DNA from: Distichodus sexfasciatus
Lineage: Eukaryota > Chordata > Actinopteri > Characiformes > Distichodontidae
DNA: 64,000 bases
NCBI GenBank assembly: GCA_032718565.1
Contig: JAVGVS010000636.1
Location: 62,001-126,000 of the forward strand
Reading direction: 5' to 3'
This document shows positions 24,476 to 37,100 of the stretch, piece by piece; the stretch's first letter is position 1; each line of letters begins with the position of its first letter. A program made the translations under genes and the position numbers. Below the pieces are notes generated by a model. It saw nothing but the letters and a program-made list of their open reading frames with translations, made no database searches and was not told where the DNA came from.

Positions 24476-27400
24476 TCAGACAGCAGCGCTGGTCTCTGCA
24501 CTTCCCTGCGATACGCATGCCTTATCACTCTGTCCTGTACTACCTAAATCACGTCCTGCCTCCGACTGGTCCTTCTGAGTCGCTATTTCTGCTCCGTTGT
24601 CTGTTTCCGTAACGTCCCGTTGCCCCTGTGCCTCCGGTAGAAGGTCCTCAAGATCGTGAAGTATGGACTCTAAAAGTCGAGAATCTGAGGCTGGGGGATC
24701 GGTCAATTCGGGAAGGGGTTTTTCAGTCCTTTGAGACCGTCCCGTTGTGGGACTGTGGTTGGCTGGTTGCAGCGAGTCTTCAAAATATTCTCGGTCCACC
24801 ACGTCCACTACACAGTGCTCCAAATTCAACGGTGAAGGAGAAAGGTGCTGGAGTGGAGTCGGGGGGTTAAACGACTCCAGTAAGCTGTCCAAAGACGGGA
24901 TGGCGAGAGCATTGCTGACCGAAGTGGTCACTTCCGGCATTGCGTCGCTGACATTTGTGACGTGACACCGGTCATCAGTTGAGGGACCTTCAGTAAAACG
25001 TTCCTTACGATCGAAATTGTGGTCGGCAAACTCAGAAACTTTGCCTGTAACCTCAGTGATGCAGTCTTGGTAGTCAGCGGTGCGGTCACTGTCGCTGTCT
25101 ATGGTTATGATGGTAGGTGAGCTCGGCTCTTTCCGGCTCCTTTTCTTCTTGTGGTGGTGTTGGCGGTGCCGCCTCCTCCAGCGCTGAGGGTCAGTGGGCT
25201 GCCGTTCGAAGATGATTTCCACGCTGGGGCTCCGGCTCGGCGCTCTAGTCTTGCTGCTCCGTTTCCTGCTCGGGCTGCTCCTTCTCCTCTGCCGCCTTTC
25301 CCCATCCCCTGACCTAGCCCCGGTCTGGCGCCGGGCGGCTCGCTCCAGGTGCCGGGTTTTGTACTTGCGCTTGCCAGCCGGTTTCTCCAGGCTGGGGGGA
25401 GGAGGACCAGGGCGAGGCGACTCCTCCTCATCTTCCTCATCTCCGCCCTCACTGCTGCTGGTGCGGCTGGTTGAGTGAGGGCGAGTCTCACGGCGACGCC
25501 GGCCGTGAGGAGACCGACTTCGGTCCCTGCCTTTCCTTTTCTTCTTTCTCTCCTTGGCTCTGCTTTGCTCATCGTTGTCCCCAGAAGAATCCCAATAGAG
25601 AGAGTCTGGGGATGATGGTTCTAGCGAGGAGGCGTTACGAGCACGCTTGCGATTCCTCTTGCCTATCCGCTGCCTCTCAGAGTGTGACCGGTCCTGTCTG
25701 GGCGATGCAGACAAATCAGAGCTGTAGCTCACGACTGAAACAGTAGGGCTTCGCCTCAATGACAGGTCGCTCGGTCGGTCTTGCTGTCGTGATTTGTCCC
25801 CATGCTTGGATTCAGAACCGGAGCATCCACTTCGCGTCGGACTTTCACTGCTTGATCGGAAACTGTAACTCTGCATGTGTTGTTTTCTTCGCTGACATAA
25901 GCGCCTTCCAGCATTGATCTCTATGGAGTGTCTTCTTACAGGTTGTGGATTCTCTCCATCTAAAAGCGGACTGCGTGAGGCGGAAGGGAAGGGACAGGAA
26001 GAGGGGCTCAGGGGTCTTAAATATGACTGTGGGCTAAAAGGATCTTGCGCCTGAGATGAAGACGGTTCTGTTTTTTCTACTGCCATTGTCATTGTCTCTG
26101 CAGAAGTTGCTTCCTGCTGCTGCTCTTCCTCCTCCGAAGAGTCTGAGGAAAGCTGCACAAGCTCTGGAGTCCTTTCGGCCATCGGCTTCACATAACCCAC
26201 GATCATACACTCGTCCTCCTCCTCCCCTTCCTTGTTTTTCGTGTCTGGACAGGATAATGCAGAACTGGCACACCCTGTTTCATGCTCCTGAACCTGGGAA
26301 CTAGCAGGCTCCGGCCCCTCCACCTGGAGTTGGCTGGGTGAAGGGAAGATGGTGGAGTAAGAAGGCCCAGGAGTCTCATCATCCCAGGCAGACTGGCTAA
26401 GTGAGATGTCAGCACCTGTCACCAAGGGAACAGGCGGTACCTCTGTGGGTGCCACTTCCACAGCAACATCAGGTACCTCGCTGTCATCATCATCCTGTAA
26501 GAAGAGAATACACAGTTAATTACAATTAATGAAAAATGAGTATGTGCAGAACAGATGCTATGGTGGACATCAGACCTCAGAGATGGCGATGATGGAGGAG
26601 CCAGAACGGCTGTCTTCCTCGTAACTCGGGGCGGGACACTCGTACACAGCCTGTTGGTCATAGGCCTCGAGGGAGAGCATGGAGCGTGCAAAGCTGACCA
26701 GCTCATGCAGGAAATGGTCTGTCCTTGCCAGAAGGAAGGGCCGGAGCTCATCCCGAATGGCCGAGTCGTCCATGTCATAGTGTGTGATGCGGGACATGAT
26801 GATGTGCTGAACAACGCTCACCAGGGATCCATGGGAGCCATACAGTACCATCAGCTCTCGCTGCAGCCACGGGAGCAGCCGGCGTAGGCATGCAGGGTTG
26901 CGCCGGAGGTACGCTGCCGACACGTCCCTCTGCCGGCCGCTGCCATCTCGTGCGTTCCTCACTCTCACGCCCGTCCGGTACAGCGCCCTCCGGAATGCCA
27001 CCACATCCCGGCCCCTGAGCCGCCGCAGGTTGCGCTGCTCGGCACGTGAGTTTCCGCCTTCTGAAAGCCGAAGCATCATGCGGCGGACACCCTGCTCCTG
27101 GTCCAGTGCGTCTGTTGCCTCCGTCAGGTCCTCCAGCCTCTCGTAAGGGGAGGAGGGCTGCACTGGAGCCATCTGCTGCCTCCGGCTTCGTCTGTCCGAG
27201 CTTCTTGTCGCTCTCGATCGTTGAGTTCGGACTCCTGGATTACTGGCGTTGACTTGCTCGCCGGAAACTGCTGCTGCCCCGACGACAGGCCCATTTTGGG
27301 TGGGCACCAGGACAAATTCTTTGAAGTCGTTCTCGGCCTTGACAGAGTGAAAGATGGACTGGAAGGGCTGCTTACACAGCGGACACTCAGCCTTGTTCTT

Positions 27401-27604
27401 GGACCACTCGTGAATGCAGCGGAAGCAGAAGCGGTGCAGGCAGCGGTCCAGCGACGACACGTTGTTGAAGCGGTCCAGACAGATCGGGCACTTGGAGTCG
27501 GGCGACGTCTCTGCCACAAGCTGACGCTGCTGCTGTTGCTGCGAAGTCTTGGTCCCGGCCTCCCTTTTCCGGACACGCAGCTTCATCTTAGTGGGAGCCA
27601 TCAT
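24476..27604 (-). CDS. topors: TOPORS E3 ubiquitin/SUMO ligase, two coding exons
   Basis: Exons 27604-26576 and 26494-24476 encode 1015 residues (human 1045). The C3HC4 RING is at residues 39-77: CPICLDRF, C55-L-H57, FCFRC, CPLC. Further on come the conserved AWDDETPGPSYS, VKPMAERTPELV, an arginine-serine-rich central region, KRKYKTRHLE and the SUMO-interaction-like TIITIDSDSD. TOPORS is a nuclear/centrosomal ligase for p53 and other targets, linked to retinal disease in humans. I took ATG 27604, just after an acceptor-like 'tttctgctcaaag', which implies an upstream 5' exon with a donor near 29548. The 81-bp intron (26495-26575, gtctga...cttacag) splits what is a single large exon in human. 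Retaining it adds one codon and a stop, giving a 344-residue RING-only product. Confidence 0.96.
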
Positions 27605-28582
27605 CTTTGAGCAGAAATAAAGGAAGCAAAATGTTAGTGTGTGCAGAACAGCAAAAAGTGCAGAAGAGTTGCTTGATGTTCCTGACATTAACAGTTTTAA
27701 AGCCACTTTTGAGCAGAGAGGCATTTATGGTAAATATGTTGTGTAAATGCTCCTTGTGCGATGTTTCTTTGTTTTTAATTTTATTTTATATTGTTAGCTT
27801 GGTACTTCCGGGTAAAGAGAGAGTTTTTCTTTTGGTTCCGGGGAGCGGCGGGGTGCGTGAACTTGGGAAAAGCGAGAAGAAGCAGGAGGAAGTTAAAGAA
27901 CGCTAAAAAATACACAGAGACAAACGGAAAATTATAAACGGGGAGATAAACTAAAATAGCTTCAGTTGAGAGTGGTAACAAGGTGGGTTAATCCTAAAGA
28001 TCTTCCTTTTAGCTTTACTCTGTTAATATTATGTTTTGTTTACCTTGATGCATTCGCGTAACAGCCTATGTAAATTAATTTATTGTTCGTCCTGTTTAGC
28101 TCTTACGTTGGTGTTTGAACTGCAAAGAAGGAATTAAAAAGTCAGCAAAACCACCAGTACGGGCTAACTTATTTCAACTGAATGCTACATGTTGAAAGCA
28201 ATGAATGCTGTTACAGTAAAAATATCAGATACATGATGCATGTCACTTTTAATAATTCCACAGGTGATTTGTCACTATTCTGTTTTTGGTGTGTAATAAA
28301 AAAGTTGCAGTTTTGTACAAATGACAATGTTTCAAATAAATTCTAGAGGAGTTTGGAAGCAAAAGACGTGCATGTGCATGTCGGAATGCTAGAACGCGTA
28401 CAAAGGTTCACATTTCAGAGCTGTACAGACCACATGCTGCTCAATGCATGCTGCCAACTTCCTAACCGTTACGCTACCAACCAGCATTTAAGAATCTGAA
28501 CAACTCCAGTGATGTGCAAAAGTCTTAAGCCAACCCTTATTTCTTTAGATTTTGTGAGAAAACTGAGTGAACGTGAAAGTAA

Positions 28583-28777
28583 GTGATTATTTGTCATTGT
28601 GAACACACCACAGCACAGCACACAGTGCACCACAGCGAAATGTGACCTCTGCATTTGATCCATCCATGAAGGAGCAGAGGGCAGCTAACAAGCGCCCAGG
28701 GAGCAGTGGGACGGTATCTTGCTCATGAGCTTCCGATCCCGGGGTGAACACAATAGTGTTACGCCACCAACTGCCTC
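28583..28777 (-). mobile_element. tRNA-derived SINE, family A
   Basis: Reverse copy with 'tttgtcattgtgaacacacc', 'gcacacagtgcaccacagcg' and 'catgaaggagcagagggcag'. A head fragment of another copy ('cctaaccgttacgctaccaa') lies at about 28450-28483. Confidence 0.75.
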
Positions 28778-29548
28778 AAGTCAAAATGTAGAGTGATTTA
28801 TTGGAATATGTCCATACATACATGTAAATATTACTTTTCAAGAAATATATGAAGCAAAATGACGACTCTGCACAGTACTCTCATGTTCAATAGACAAACG
28901 GTCAAATCTATGATCATTTGTATCCAGATAAAATTCCATTTCGTAAATTCAGGGACAGTGTGCCTGGAAAAACTAGGGATTAAGAGAATTGTTCTGCGAT
29001 CCAATGTTGACTCCTAGGATACAACACCTTATTAACTTAGTTTTAGCTTTTTCAAACTTCTCTTTATTTGCAAAACACTGCAGACTCCCAACACCATTTC
29101 AGGGCTCGTTCCACTACATGTACTTGTATAACTGAGTATCTGACAAATAAATCTTACATTTTTAAACCAGCGCAACCAAGACCATCAGAGACTCATCTCG
29201 TCCCAATATCCATCTAAAATCAAACATTATGGGCAAACCAGAGGGTCCTCGGTGTGGTTTTTAGAGGCTAATAAGGTTTAAACCCTTTTATTTTAGTCAA
29301 AAACACGAAGGTTTCAGTCCCTCAAGTCCCCAAAGGCCCAGACGCGTGCACCTTCACTTATATTTAAAGAACATTGAATTTTCCCTAATCGTGTGTGTTT
29401 AAACTGACTGGAAATGGCACGCAGACATTACGAGTGGACCCAGTTTACATCTTAAGGATTTAATATTTAAAGATAGATATGCAATATAATATTACTGGAT
29501 CTCGAGATTATGGTTAGCTACCATGCTAGTGCATTTACCGTCTTTACC

Positions 29549-30120
29549 TCAGAATTCCGCCGCCGCTCGACTTCACACTCCGGCCGAAAAATTCCCTCAA
29601 CACGCCACCACACGCGTCCATCAGATCGCGGTGCGACACAAACCGGGTATCGCGGATAATTTCGAGCGAAATAACGACGGAAAATAGCAATCTACACCGA
29701 AAATTGTCACCGAAGCAACAACAACAGCAGCAACCGGATGCTAAAGCGCGCTCACGGCGGGAGCGACCCCTATCGCTCCGGAGGCCTCACGATCCAATTC
29801 AACGTCTGTCGATTGAATTTATTGCGTTTGAAATCGTTGTAAAGCTATCTCAAAATACTACGTAATACTTAATCAATTGCGTGTCACGGATAAAGAAAAT
29901 TGTGGTTAAACAAGTAATCTAATTATACACATATTCACCGCACTTCCTTCAGTGTCCGGTAGAGCGCGCAAAGCGCTTCCGCTGGTTGTCATGTCGACGC
30001 CCGTTGATTTGTTGCGTTTCTATTTATGTTATGCAGTTTATGGCGTTCCTTCAGGATTAATATCATTTAAAACGTGTAAAAACAAGTATTTTTGCTGAAA
30101 ATTTAAGTCACATCAAGAGG
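29549..30120. promoter_or_regulatory. Bidirectional CpG-rich promoter, topors / smim27
   Basis: A CpG-rich interval between the presumed topors 5' exon (donor TGAG/gtaaag on the - strand, exon side ending 29548) and the smim27 ATG at 30121. It contains 'cgctcacggcgggagcgacc', 'gagcgcgcaaagcgcttccg' and ETS-like 'cacttcctt'. The human TOPORS and SMIM27 (TOPORS-AS1) genes share a head-to-head promoter, so this is inferred to be the same arrangement. Confidence 0.65.
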
Positions 30121-30839
30121 ATGAACGTCAGCCAACGTTGTCTGGACAGAATCTATGAATTTGTGAGTGACTTTAGCACTAAAACCGGTTTGCGTTAGCT
30201 AGCTTTGCTAATTCTGTTTGGTGATAGATATCAACACGTGGTTTAATTAATAAAAGAGAATTCCTTTTGCTTTTTAAAATCTTTATCATTATAATTAGCC
30301 AAAAAGAGGTCAATAGTGGCGTGTGACATTAGGCCATGATGTAGTGAATGTATAGTATAGTAGAAGTATAGTATAGGTATAGTATTGTGGAAAAATATTT
30401 ATTTGTATTTTGCTAGACATTGATTTATTGAGTCATGTGACATTTACTTATTTTTAATACTAGAACTTCAATCACGTCCATTCTACAGTTCTACATTAAA
30501 AAGAAATTGCATGTGACCTTAAGAATTGTCAATCTTAAACATGGCATATAAAGACATTCTTGCTGCTGTTTTGTACATTATTTATTCTACTGCTACTTTT
30601 TATTTTCATTTCAAAATCCTGGATGCTCACTTTTATGTGTGCATCTTTTTTATTTATAATATCAACATTTACACATTTTGCATTCTTGAAAAAATGTCTT
30701 CTACATTTCAACAGAACAGTAACTCTGTTTTTCTCAGATTCTACTGGCCATCGTGCTGATGTCCTGGGGATACGTGATCTATGGCACTCGCATCGCTGCG
30801 CAATGGGAACTGGAGAAGAGAACCAACATGCAGACTTAA
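30121..30839 (+). CDS. smim27: Small integral membrane protein 27, two exons, 47 residues
   Basis: Exon 1 (30121-30162) encodes MNVSQRCLDRIYEF and is followed by donor gtgagt. Exon 2 (30738-30839) follows acceptor ttctcag and encodes a hydrophobic segment, ILLAIVLMSWGYVIYGT, then a charged tail ending in a stop. The phase-0 junction gives 47 residues. The pattern (basic N-terminus, LDxIY, LLAIVLxSWGxxIY helix, charged tail) matches human SMIM27 as I remember it, and so does the position opposite topors. Function is unknown; it is a single-pass membrane microprotein. A possible polyadenylation signal AATAAA lies at 31081-31086. Confidence 0.88.
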
Positions 30840-31739
30840 TTTTAAAACACTTACGATTTTCCAATAATATTTGAAAATACAAGTTATGAACTCACACCCC
30901 AGCCATGCACAGTTTATTATGCAGGGTGCCTGTGTCATTTAAAGGATACGATTCCTGCCCAGGAACAACACTAAAAGTGCATTTATATAATTCCTTAAAA
31001 ACGGTAATGTTGGTTTGGATTTTCAGGTGCACAGATTGCTTTCTACTTTTGGAATTGTTGAAGTGTTCCACAGTGACTTTAATAAATGGTTCAGAGGACG
31101 ATCAAGAGGAGAATGACCATCAGCATGGTGGATGTGTGGAGAAATATTGCTTATTTTTGCTTGAGCAGCTGTATTTGTGAATGAGTGGTTTGTTAAGAAG
31201 TAATTTTACATGTACATTTATTTAATAAGTGACTTTTTATAATAAAAAGTATAAAAAATAAGAAAATGTGTTTGTGTATATATTAACCTTAATAACCTAC
31301 CTAACATACTGTGTATATTGTATGTAAATAATATTTTATAGTTGTGCATATTTTGCTTCGTATGTGGCAGACTTTCTGGAGAAATGTTTGTACGTGTTCC
31401 AACAAATGACTACACAATGTCCAAGTTTCATTGCAAAAAAAAAAAAAAAAGTACTATTTTAACCTTGTTTTCTGCACTAATTTAATAGCGAAGATCTTCC
31501 AGCAACCACCAGATGGCGTGTTTTCGCAACAACAACAAAAAAACCTTGCACCTTTAAATAATAGCTATTTTTATAATCAAGCTCTCACTTTTTACTTTTT
31601 AATTCGGTTCGTTGAAATGCTGGTATCAAATATATATTATTCATGAAGCGAAGTTGCATTTACTCTCCCAATTTTTCGGTATTCACTATTAGTTCTTCCT
31701 GAAGGTCAAGCTCTTGGCGCTTCAACGTTTTTTTCTTTA

Positions 31740-32060
31740 TCTCACAGGGTATGTTATGGTTGAAAATGTCTGCGAATTGACCATAGATGTGTCCTGAAAC
31801 GTGTATTTGTGTCTCTTTATTAGTTCCAGCCTACTGGGTCCTTTTTCTGGAAGGCCTTTGATCTCTTTCTTTGCCCGGGTTCTGTCTCTTTGTGTTATGC
31901 TAATGAAATGATTGATTGAAACCTGTGAGGGCCCTTTTGTGCTCCGTTCGGTGCGCACGCATTTAATTAGCACCGAGCACTTCATATGGGGGGAAATGGA
32001 ACACATCCCCACTTTACTGCCTGATTATGCCTCTAATTACCAACTGCAACAAACATAGTC
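31740..32060. promoter_or_regulatory. Candidate conserved non-coding enhancer
   Basis: A unique-looking, non-repetitive block with a high density of developmental factor words: ATGCTAAT (octamer-like), TGATTGATTGA (PBX/MEIS-like), TTTAATTAGC and CTAATTACC (homeodomain cores), and CATATG. It has no long open frame. This is inference from motif density only. Confidence 0.25.
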
Positions 32061-32202
32061 TCTCTGTGGTTTGTTTCAGAGGCTTGGAATATGCGTATGT
32101 GATATGAGGTCATTGCTTGATTGTGCCACTAAGGCTGGACAATTAATCGAAAACCCACATTAATAAGTGGAAAAGTAAAAACCTGTGGCAAAGCTTGGGA
32201 TG

Positions 32203-32455
32203 GGTGGTGCTCTAGTAGTTAGCATCCTCAAATCTGGACCAAGACGTTGTGGGTTCAAATCCTACCTCCAGTACTACCATTGCTCCAAGGGAAACTCTTG
32301 TAAAATGGTGGGATGGTGGTGGTCTATTGGCTAGGATCAAGAGGTCGTAGTGCTGAAGACCTCTTTGGTCCCTGAGCAAACCCATAAGTCCCGGAAATTA
32401 GGAAATTTTAGTTGCTCTGGATAAGAATGTCTACTAAATGCCATAAATGTAAACA
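32203..32455 (+). mobile_element. tRNA-derived SINE, family B, dimeric head
   Basis: Two tRNA-like heads in tandem ('ggtggtgctctagtagttag...gggttcaaatcc' and 'ggtggtggtctattggctag'), one shared body, and the L2-like tail 'gctctggataagaatgtcta' with 'aaatgccataaatgtaaa'. Confidence 0.75.
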
Positions 32456-33190
32456 ATTAATTCAGAAGAGGGACAAAGCTCAAAACTGAGATATGCTCCT
32501 TTAATTTGCACTGTGTCAGAAGCACAGAGCTCAGGGAGGATCAGCTGCAGCAGGCACTTCCCAGCAGGACGTCCCTCCCTCTTTTTCTCTCCCTCTCTCA
32601 CACACTTGCACACATTCATTCTCAGGTGGAGTTGGGCTTCATCTTGAGTAGTTCTGTTCTGTCTGATGAAACCCTCCAGTTCTACCAAGTGCCATCTTCT
32701 CCTGGGTTCACACCTGGCTCCCTTCAACCCTTCCAACGTTCTTTTCATTTCCTCCAACGTTTGGTGTATACATGGGGTTAGGCAAGAACTTTTTAGTGTT
32801 AAGAGTGTGTGTGTGTGTTTGATGCTGATGACAGTCCAAATTCAGGGTAGTACAACATGATCAGAGATATTTTCAATTCAAAGAACTGAATTTTAATATG
32901 ATGAGTATGTAATGTTCTCTCTGTCTCTTGCGTTTGGGGGTCTTGGGAGGACAAAATACTGCATTATAATGAAAATATTGGAATACTAAATGAGATGTAT
33001 TTTTGAATTTAATACATTTTAAATTTCAAGAATGGAATTAACTTACATAAAGGTTTCATTAGTGGTAAATGTACACTTTAATCTTGTCTATAGCATTGAA
33101 ACTCTTAATTCCAAACTCAGTGGTTAATTTACAAGTTTTACAAGTCACACTGCCGCATGCTGCTGGTGGAACAGTTATTTAAAACTAAAA

Positions 33191-33221
<31 letters not shown>

Positions 33222-33399
33222 GACCAGGACATTATACTGTAGGTTCAAATCCAGCTCCAGTTCCTGGCTCCAGCACTACCGCCATTGGGCCCCTGAAGGA
33301 GACTCTTAACCTCAAGGTGCTCCAGTGAGAGAGTTCCTATTATTAGCACTTGGAGGTAGCTTTTGATGAGAGCGTCATCCAAACGCGTAAAATGTAGAC
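33222..33399 (+). mobile_element. tRNA-derived SINE, family B
   Basis: Carries 'taggttcaaatcc', 'ctgaaggagactcttaacct' and a tail 'gatgagagcgtcatccaaac' matching the other family-B copies. Confidence 0.7.
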
Positions 33400-34163
33400 A
33401 GTTGCATATTAGTGTGTGTGAGAGTGCTGGGAAGGAGCATGACATTTGATGTGTTATTCTACATTTATTTATACACATCCATTATACATTTATAATAAAT
33501 GAACATCGCCATGACAGCCACCGTTTTTAAACAAGCAATGCATGTTCTTTACATTAGTCTGCTATTGGTATTGTTAAATAAAAAGCAAAATCCTAAATCC
33601 AGAATTGGTCTGGTCCTCATTATTTTTGGCTTAAAGGAATTGAGACTTGGCCTTAGATTTGCAAAACAAGCAAATGACAGAACTTTGAGTCAAATGTTTT
33701 TGGGATGACTAACATGTACTAGTAACAACAAAATACTTTTAATATTTAATATTTCATATTTATGGTGGACTAATTGCAGACTTTTACTTTGCATAGAATC
33801 TATACCTTTACTTACGATACTCAACACATCACTGGTGACATCTAAATAATTAAAGGTGTGAAAAGCTTTGAGAATATGAACACAACACAATAAAATACCA
33901 GTCTGAGCTGGTCGTAGTGACCAGCCTGGTGCAAACCTGTTATAGCAGAATTGGACCAACATATTAAGCTTGAAATAGTCTCCCTGTTCTTAGGGGTCCA
34001 AGCACATTAGCACATTGTTTTGCGTCAGACTTTTTGGCAACTTTTTCACTTTTGTGTTTGGACAAAGATGAATGTCTGGTTTTAGTTGCAATTGTAATTT
34101 TTTTATTCTAACTTGAATGGGTTATAGCAGATTTAACATGGTTGTAGATCTTCCAAATTGGTA

Positions 34164-37100
34164 TTATTTTGCATCCAAAAGCAGGTTGTCATTGTTGTTG
34201 TTACAGGTAAGGACTCCTGGGATGTTGGAGTACTGCTCTCCATCCGGGTCTGGTACCAGTAATGGTACCGGTGCCGTCTCTGCTCTCTTTTCTTTAGCAA
34301 ATGTTGCTGTCTGCTTCCCTTCCAGCCAGTATGTCACCATGTCTCCCTTCCCCTGAGATAAAAGGTTGGAAAGGAAAGAGGAGTAAATACAGGTGATGAA
34401 GAAAAAGCCCTTTCTGACAGACCTAATGTGAATGGTATCTAAACAGCATCTGGTCAATGAAACAGTCAATAAATAATGTTAAGCTGTCCTGCAAATTTAA
34501 GCTTGGTGTTTTTGCTCACCTTGACCTGCAGCACGCCCCGGCAGGTGAGCACATAGCCTCCGATCTCCTCCAGCAGGTAGAAAGCCTTTTCACTGCACTG
34601 GATCTTAAGCGCTGCTCATCAAAGATGATTCAACATTTAAATAGAAATGTTTAAATTTTAAGGAAATACATGTAGAAATGGAGACTGACAGACATATCAA
34701 TCCACAATCTTTTTTTTTTTCAAACAAAAAACCAGTGAGATTTTCAAACTAATGTAACAACAAATAACCTCCTATTTTAAGCCATTTTAAAATCAAATAA
34801 AACTGGAAAAACAAATGAAGGAATGATACACAGATTTGTGTCACACCTTCACTGGTGGACTCCATGCGCGATGCCGTATTGACCGTATCCCCAAAAAGGC
34901 AGTACCGTGGCATCTTGGTGCCCACAACACCCGCAACCACGGGCCCTGAGAAAACACACAGAAAAATTACCTCATACACAGAAATTACATTATTGTACTG
35001 TTGATATCAAATACAGTACACCTGCTTTAAGAAAATAACTGCAAAATATTAAACTATAGGCTCACAGTGACTTTTTGTACAGTGTGTATTATAGGGTGTG
35101 ATTTGCTTACCAGAGTGTATTCCTGCCCGAATCTGCAGGTGAGTCTGGGGTTTGTGAGGAATTCTAAAAGTTTTGCAAACAGAAACCAGATCCAGGGCCA
35201 TGCTGGCGATTTCTGAGGCGTGCATGATGCCGTTCTCCTGGGGCACGCCTGATACCACCATGTCTACACACACACAAATCACATTAGAGCGTTCTGAAAG
35301 TGAATGATTACTTGTCGGACACACCACAGTATAGCGCACAGTGCACCACAACGAAATGTGAGCTCTGCATTTCACCCATCCGTGAAGGAGCGGTAGGCAG
35401 CTAACATGGGCAGCATCCGGGGAGCAGTGCTTGGGGATTGTACCTTGCTCAAAATTACTACAAAACCCCCACAATACGGGCTCCAACCATAGTGTTCGTA
35501 TTAAAAACCCGTACAGGCATCGCCGATGGTCTCCACTTTGTAGACGTCGTAGTTGTCAATGATCTCATCAAACGTTGTGTAGAGTTTGTTGAGCAAGTCG
35601 ACCACCTGGTAGGGCGTACTGGTGCTGGACAACTGTGTGAAACCCACAATGTCACTGAGAAAGAAAGACAAAATAATCACTCTCTAAATTCTTCTCTTAG
35701 GTCCAGAAAACACCTCTGTATCTTTTACAAATCTGTTTGAAAGTATTTTTAATATCAATCAAAGTTATGGGCAAAGGTACAGAAGTCCCTGTTATTTAAC
35801 TGCAATTTTATAGTTATTTTTAAATGTTTACGCTCTTTAATTTCTAGATAATAAACTACTCTATAGCATAAAAACCATTCAAGTGAGTTGAATAATTAAA
35901 TAAAGAGTATAGTACCTGAAGAAGACAGTAGCGCTGACGTAGCTCTGAGCCTGTGAGGGTTTGCCCTGTCTCAGGTCATCAGCCACCTGTTTGGGCAGCA
36001 TACCTGCAAGCCACGCCCACTCAGTCAATACACCATGCTGAAGCCACGCCTACACACTCAGTATACACATGTACACACACAAGCACAAAACTACACACAG
36101 ATGCTATGGTGCAGTGTTTCAGTTGTTGCTGTGAATATTTACTGTAGAGGAGCCGGTCTGTCTTCTGCTTTTCGTGCATCAGATCCTGCGTTCGCTCAGC
36201 CACCAGAACCTCCAGGTGCTTACTGTACTTCTCCATCTACACACACAATGCACATTTAAACTGACATTCATATGTGTAATTATATGACAATTAAGCATGA
36301 GTTATTTAGAATGTATGTGGGTAGGTAGGTGAGTGGATGGATGGTTGGATTGATGGATGACTGGGTGAAATGGATGAATGATGAAAGAAAAAGGAAATGA
36401 TATTTCACAATGATATTTCATTGTGTGTGTGCTCTACTTACTAGGTTCATCATCATATCCACAGGACTGACTTTGTGAGGATTGATTCTGTGAACAAACT
36501 TCCTGATTTGCTCGAAGGTAGGACGGTGAACTGGGTTGTGGGAGCGGCATCGGCGAATCAGCTGAAGATACAAGAGTAGAGGTAGAATCACTTCAGAGGA
36601 TGGACTTTAAAACACTTCCTCCTGACACAGTGTGTTAACATGGTGTTTGTGTTTGGTCTGGCAGGTATTACCTCCGCATACTCTGCCGGACAGGGACAGG
36701 TGTTGTCAGCTTTGCCAGAGATCAGCTCAGGAAGAGGAGGACACCAGGCACATTCTCCAGAGTTGTCCTCCACCTAAGAAAAATAAGAGAGACTGTGTAT
36801 TTAGAAGGTGAAATCAATCTGATTAAATTTAAAGTGACCAAAACACTTACTGGAACAGGGTCACTACGTGTGGCGATCTCCAGGAGAATAATCGAGTAGC
36901 TGAAGAGGAGATTGCAAAAATGATCAAGTAATTAGGTTTGCTAAGAAGAACATTTTCAATCCTCCATCTTCTTTTGAGATGAATACCTCTGATGCTGGCG
37001 ACAAGTTTGTGTTACCTGAAGACATCTCCTGCCAGTGTTGGTTCCATACTGCCATTCTGAGCTTCGGGAGGAGTGTACACTTCTTTCAGCCTCATCTGGT

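Larger units (their letters stand above)
30840..34163. other. Intergenic region between smim27 and the guanylate cyclase
   Basis: No coding exon recognised; human NDUFB6, which follows SMIM27, was not found. It contains SINEs at 32203-32455 and 33222-33399, a TG tract (33190-33217) and a homeodomain-site-rich unique block (31740-32060). Confidence 0.55.

Noticed and set aside
25105..25572. 155-codon frame overlapping topors in another frame
   Set aside because: An alternate-frame shadow of the arginine/serine-rich region.
30526..30882. Frames of 77-115 codons around smim27 exon 2
   Set aside because: They are in other frames or read intron sequence; the smim27 frame is fixed by splice phase and family pattern.
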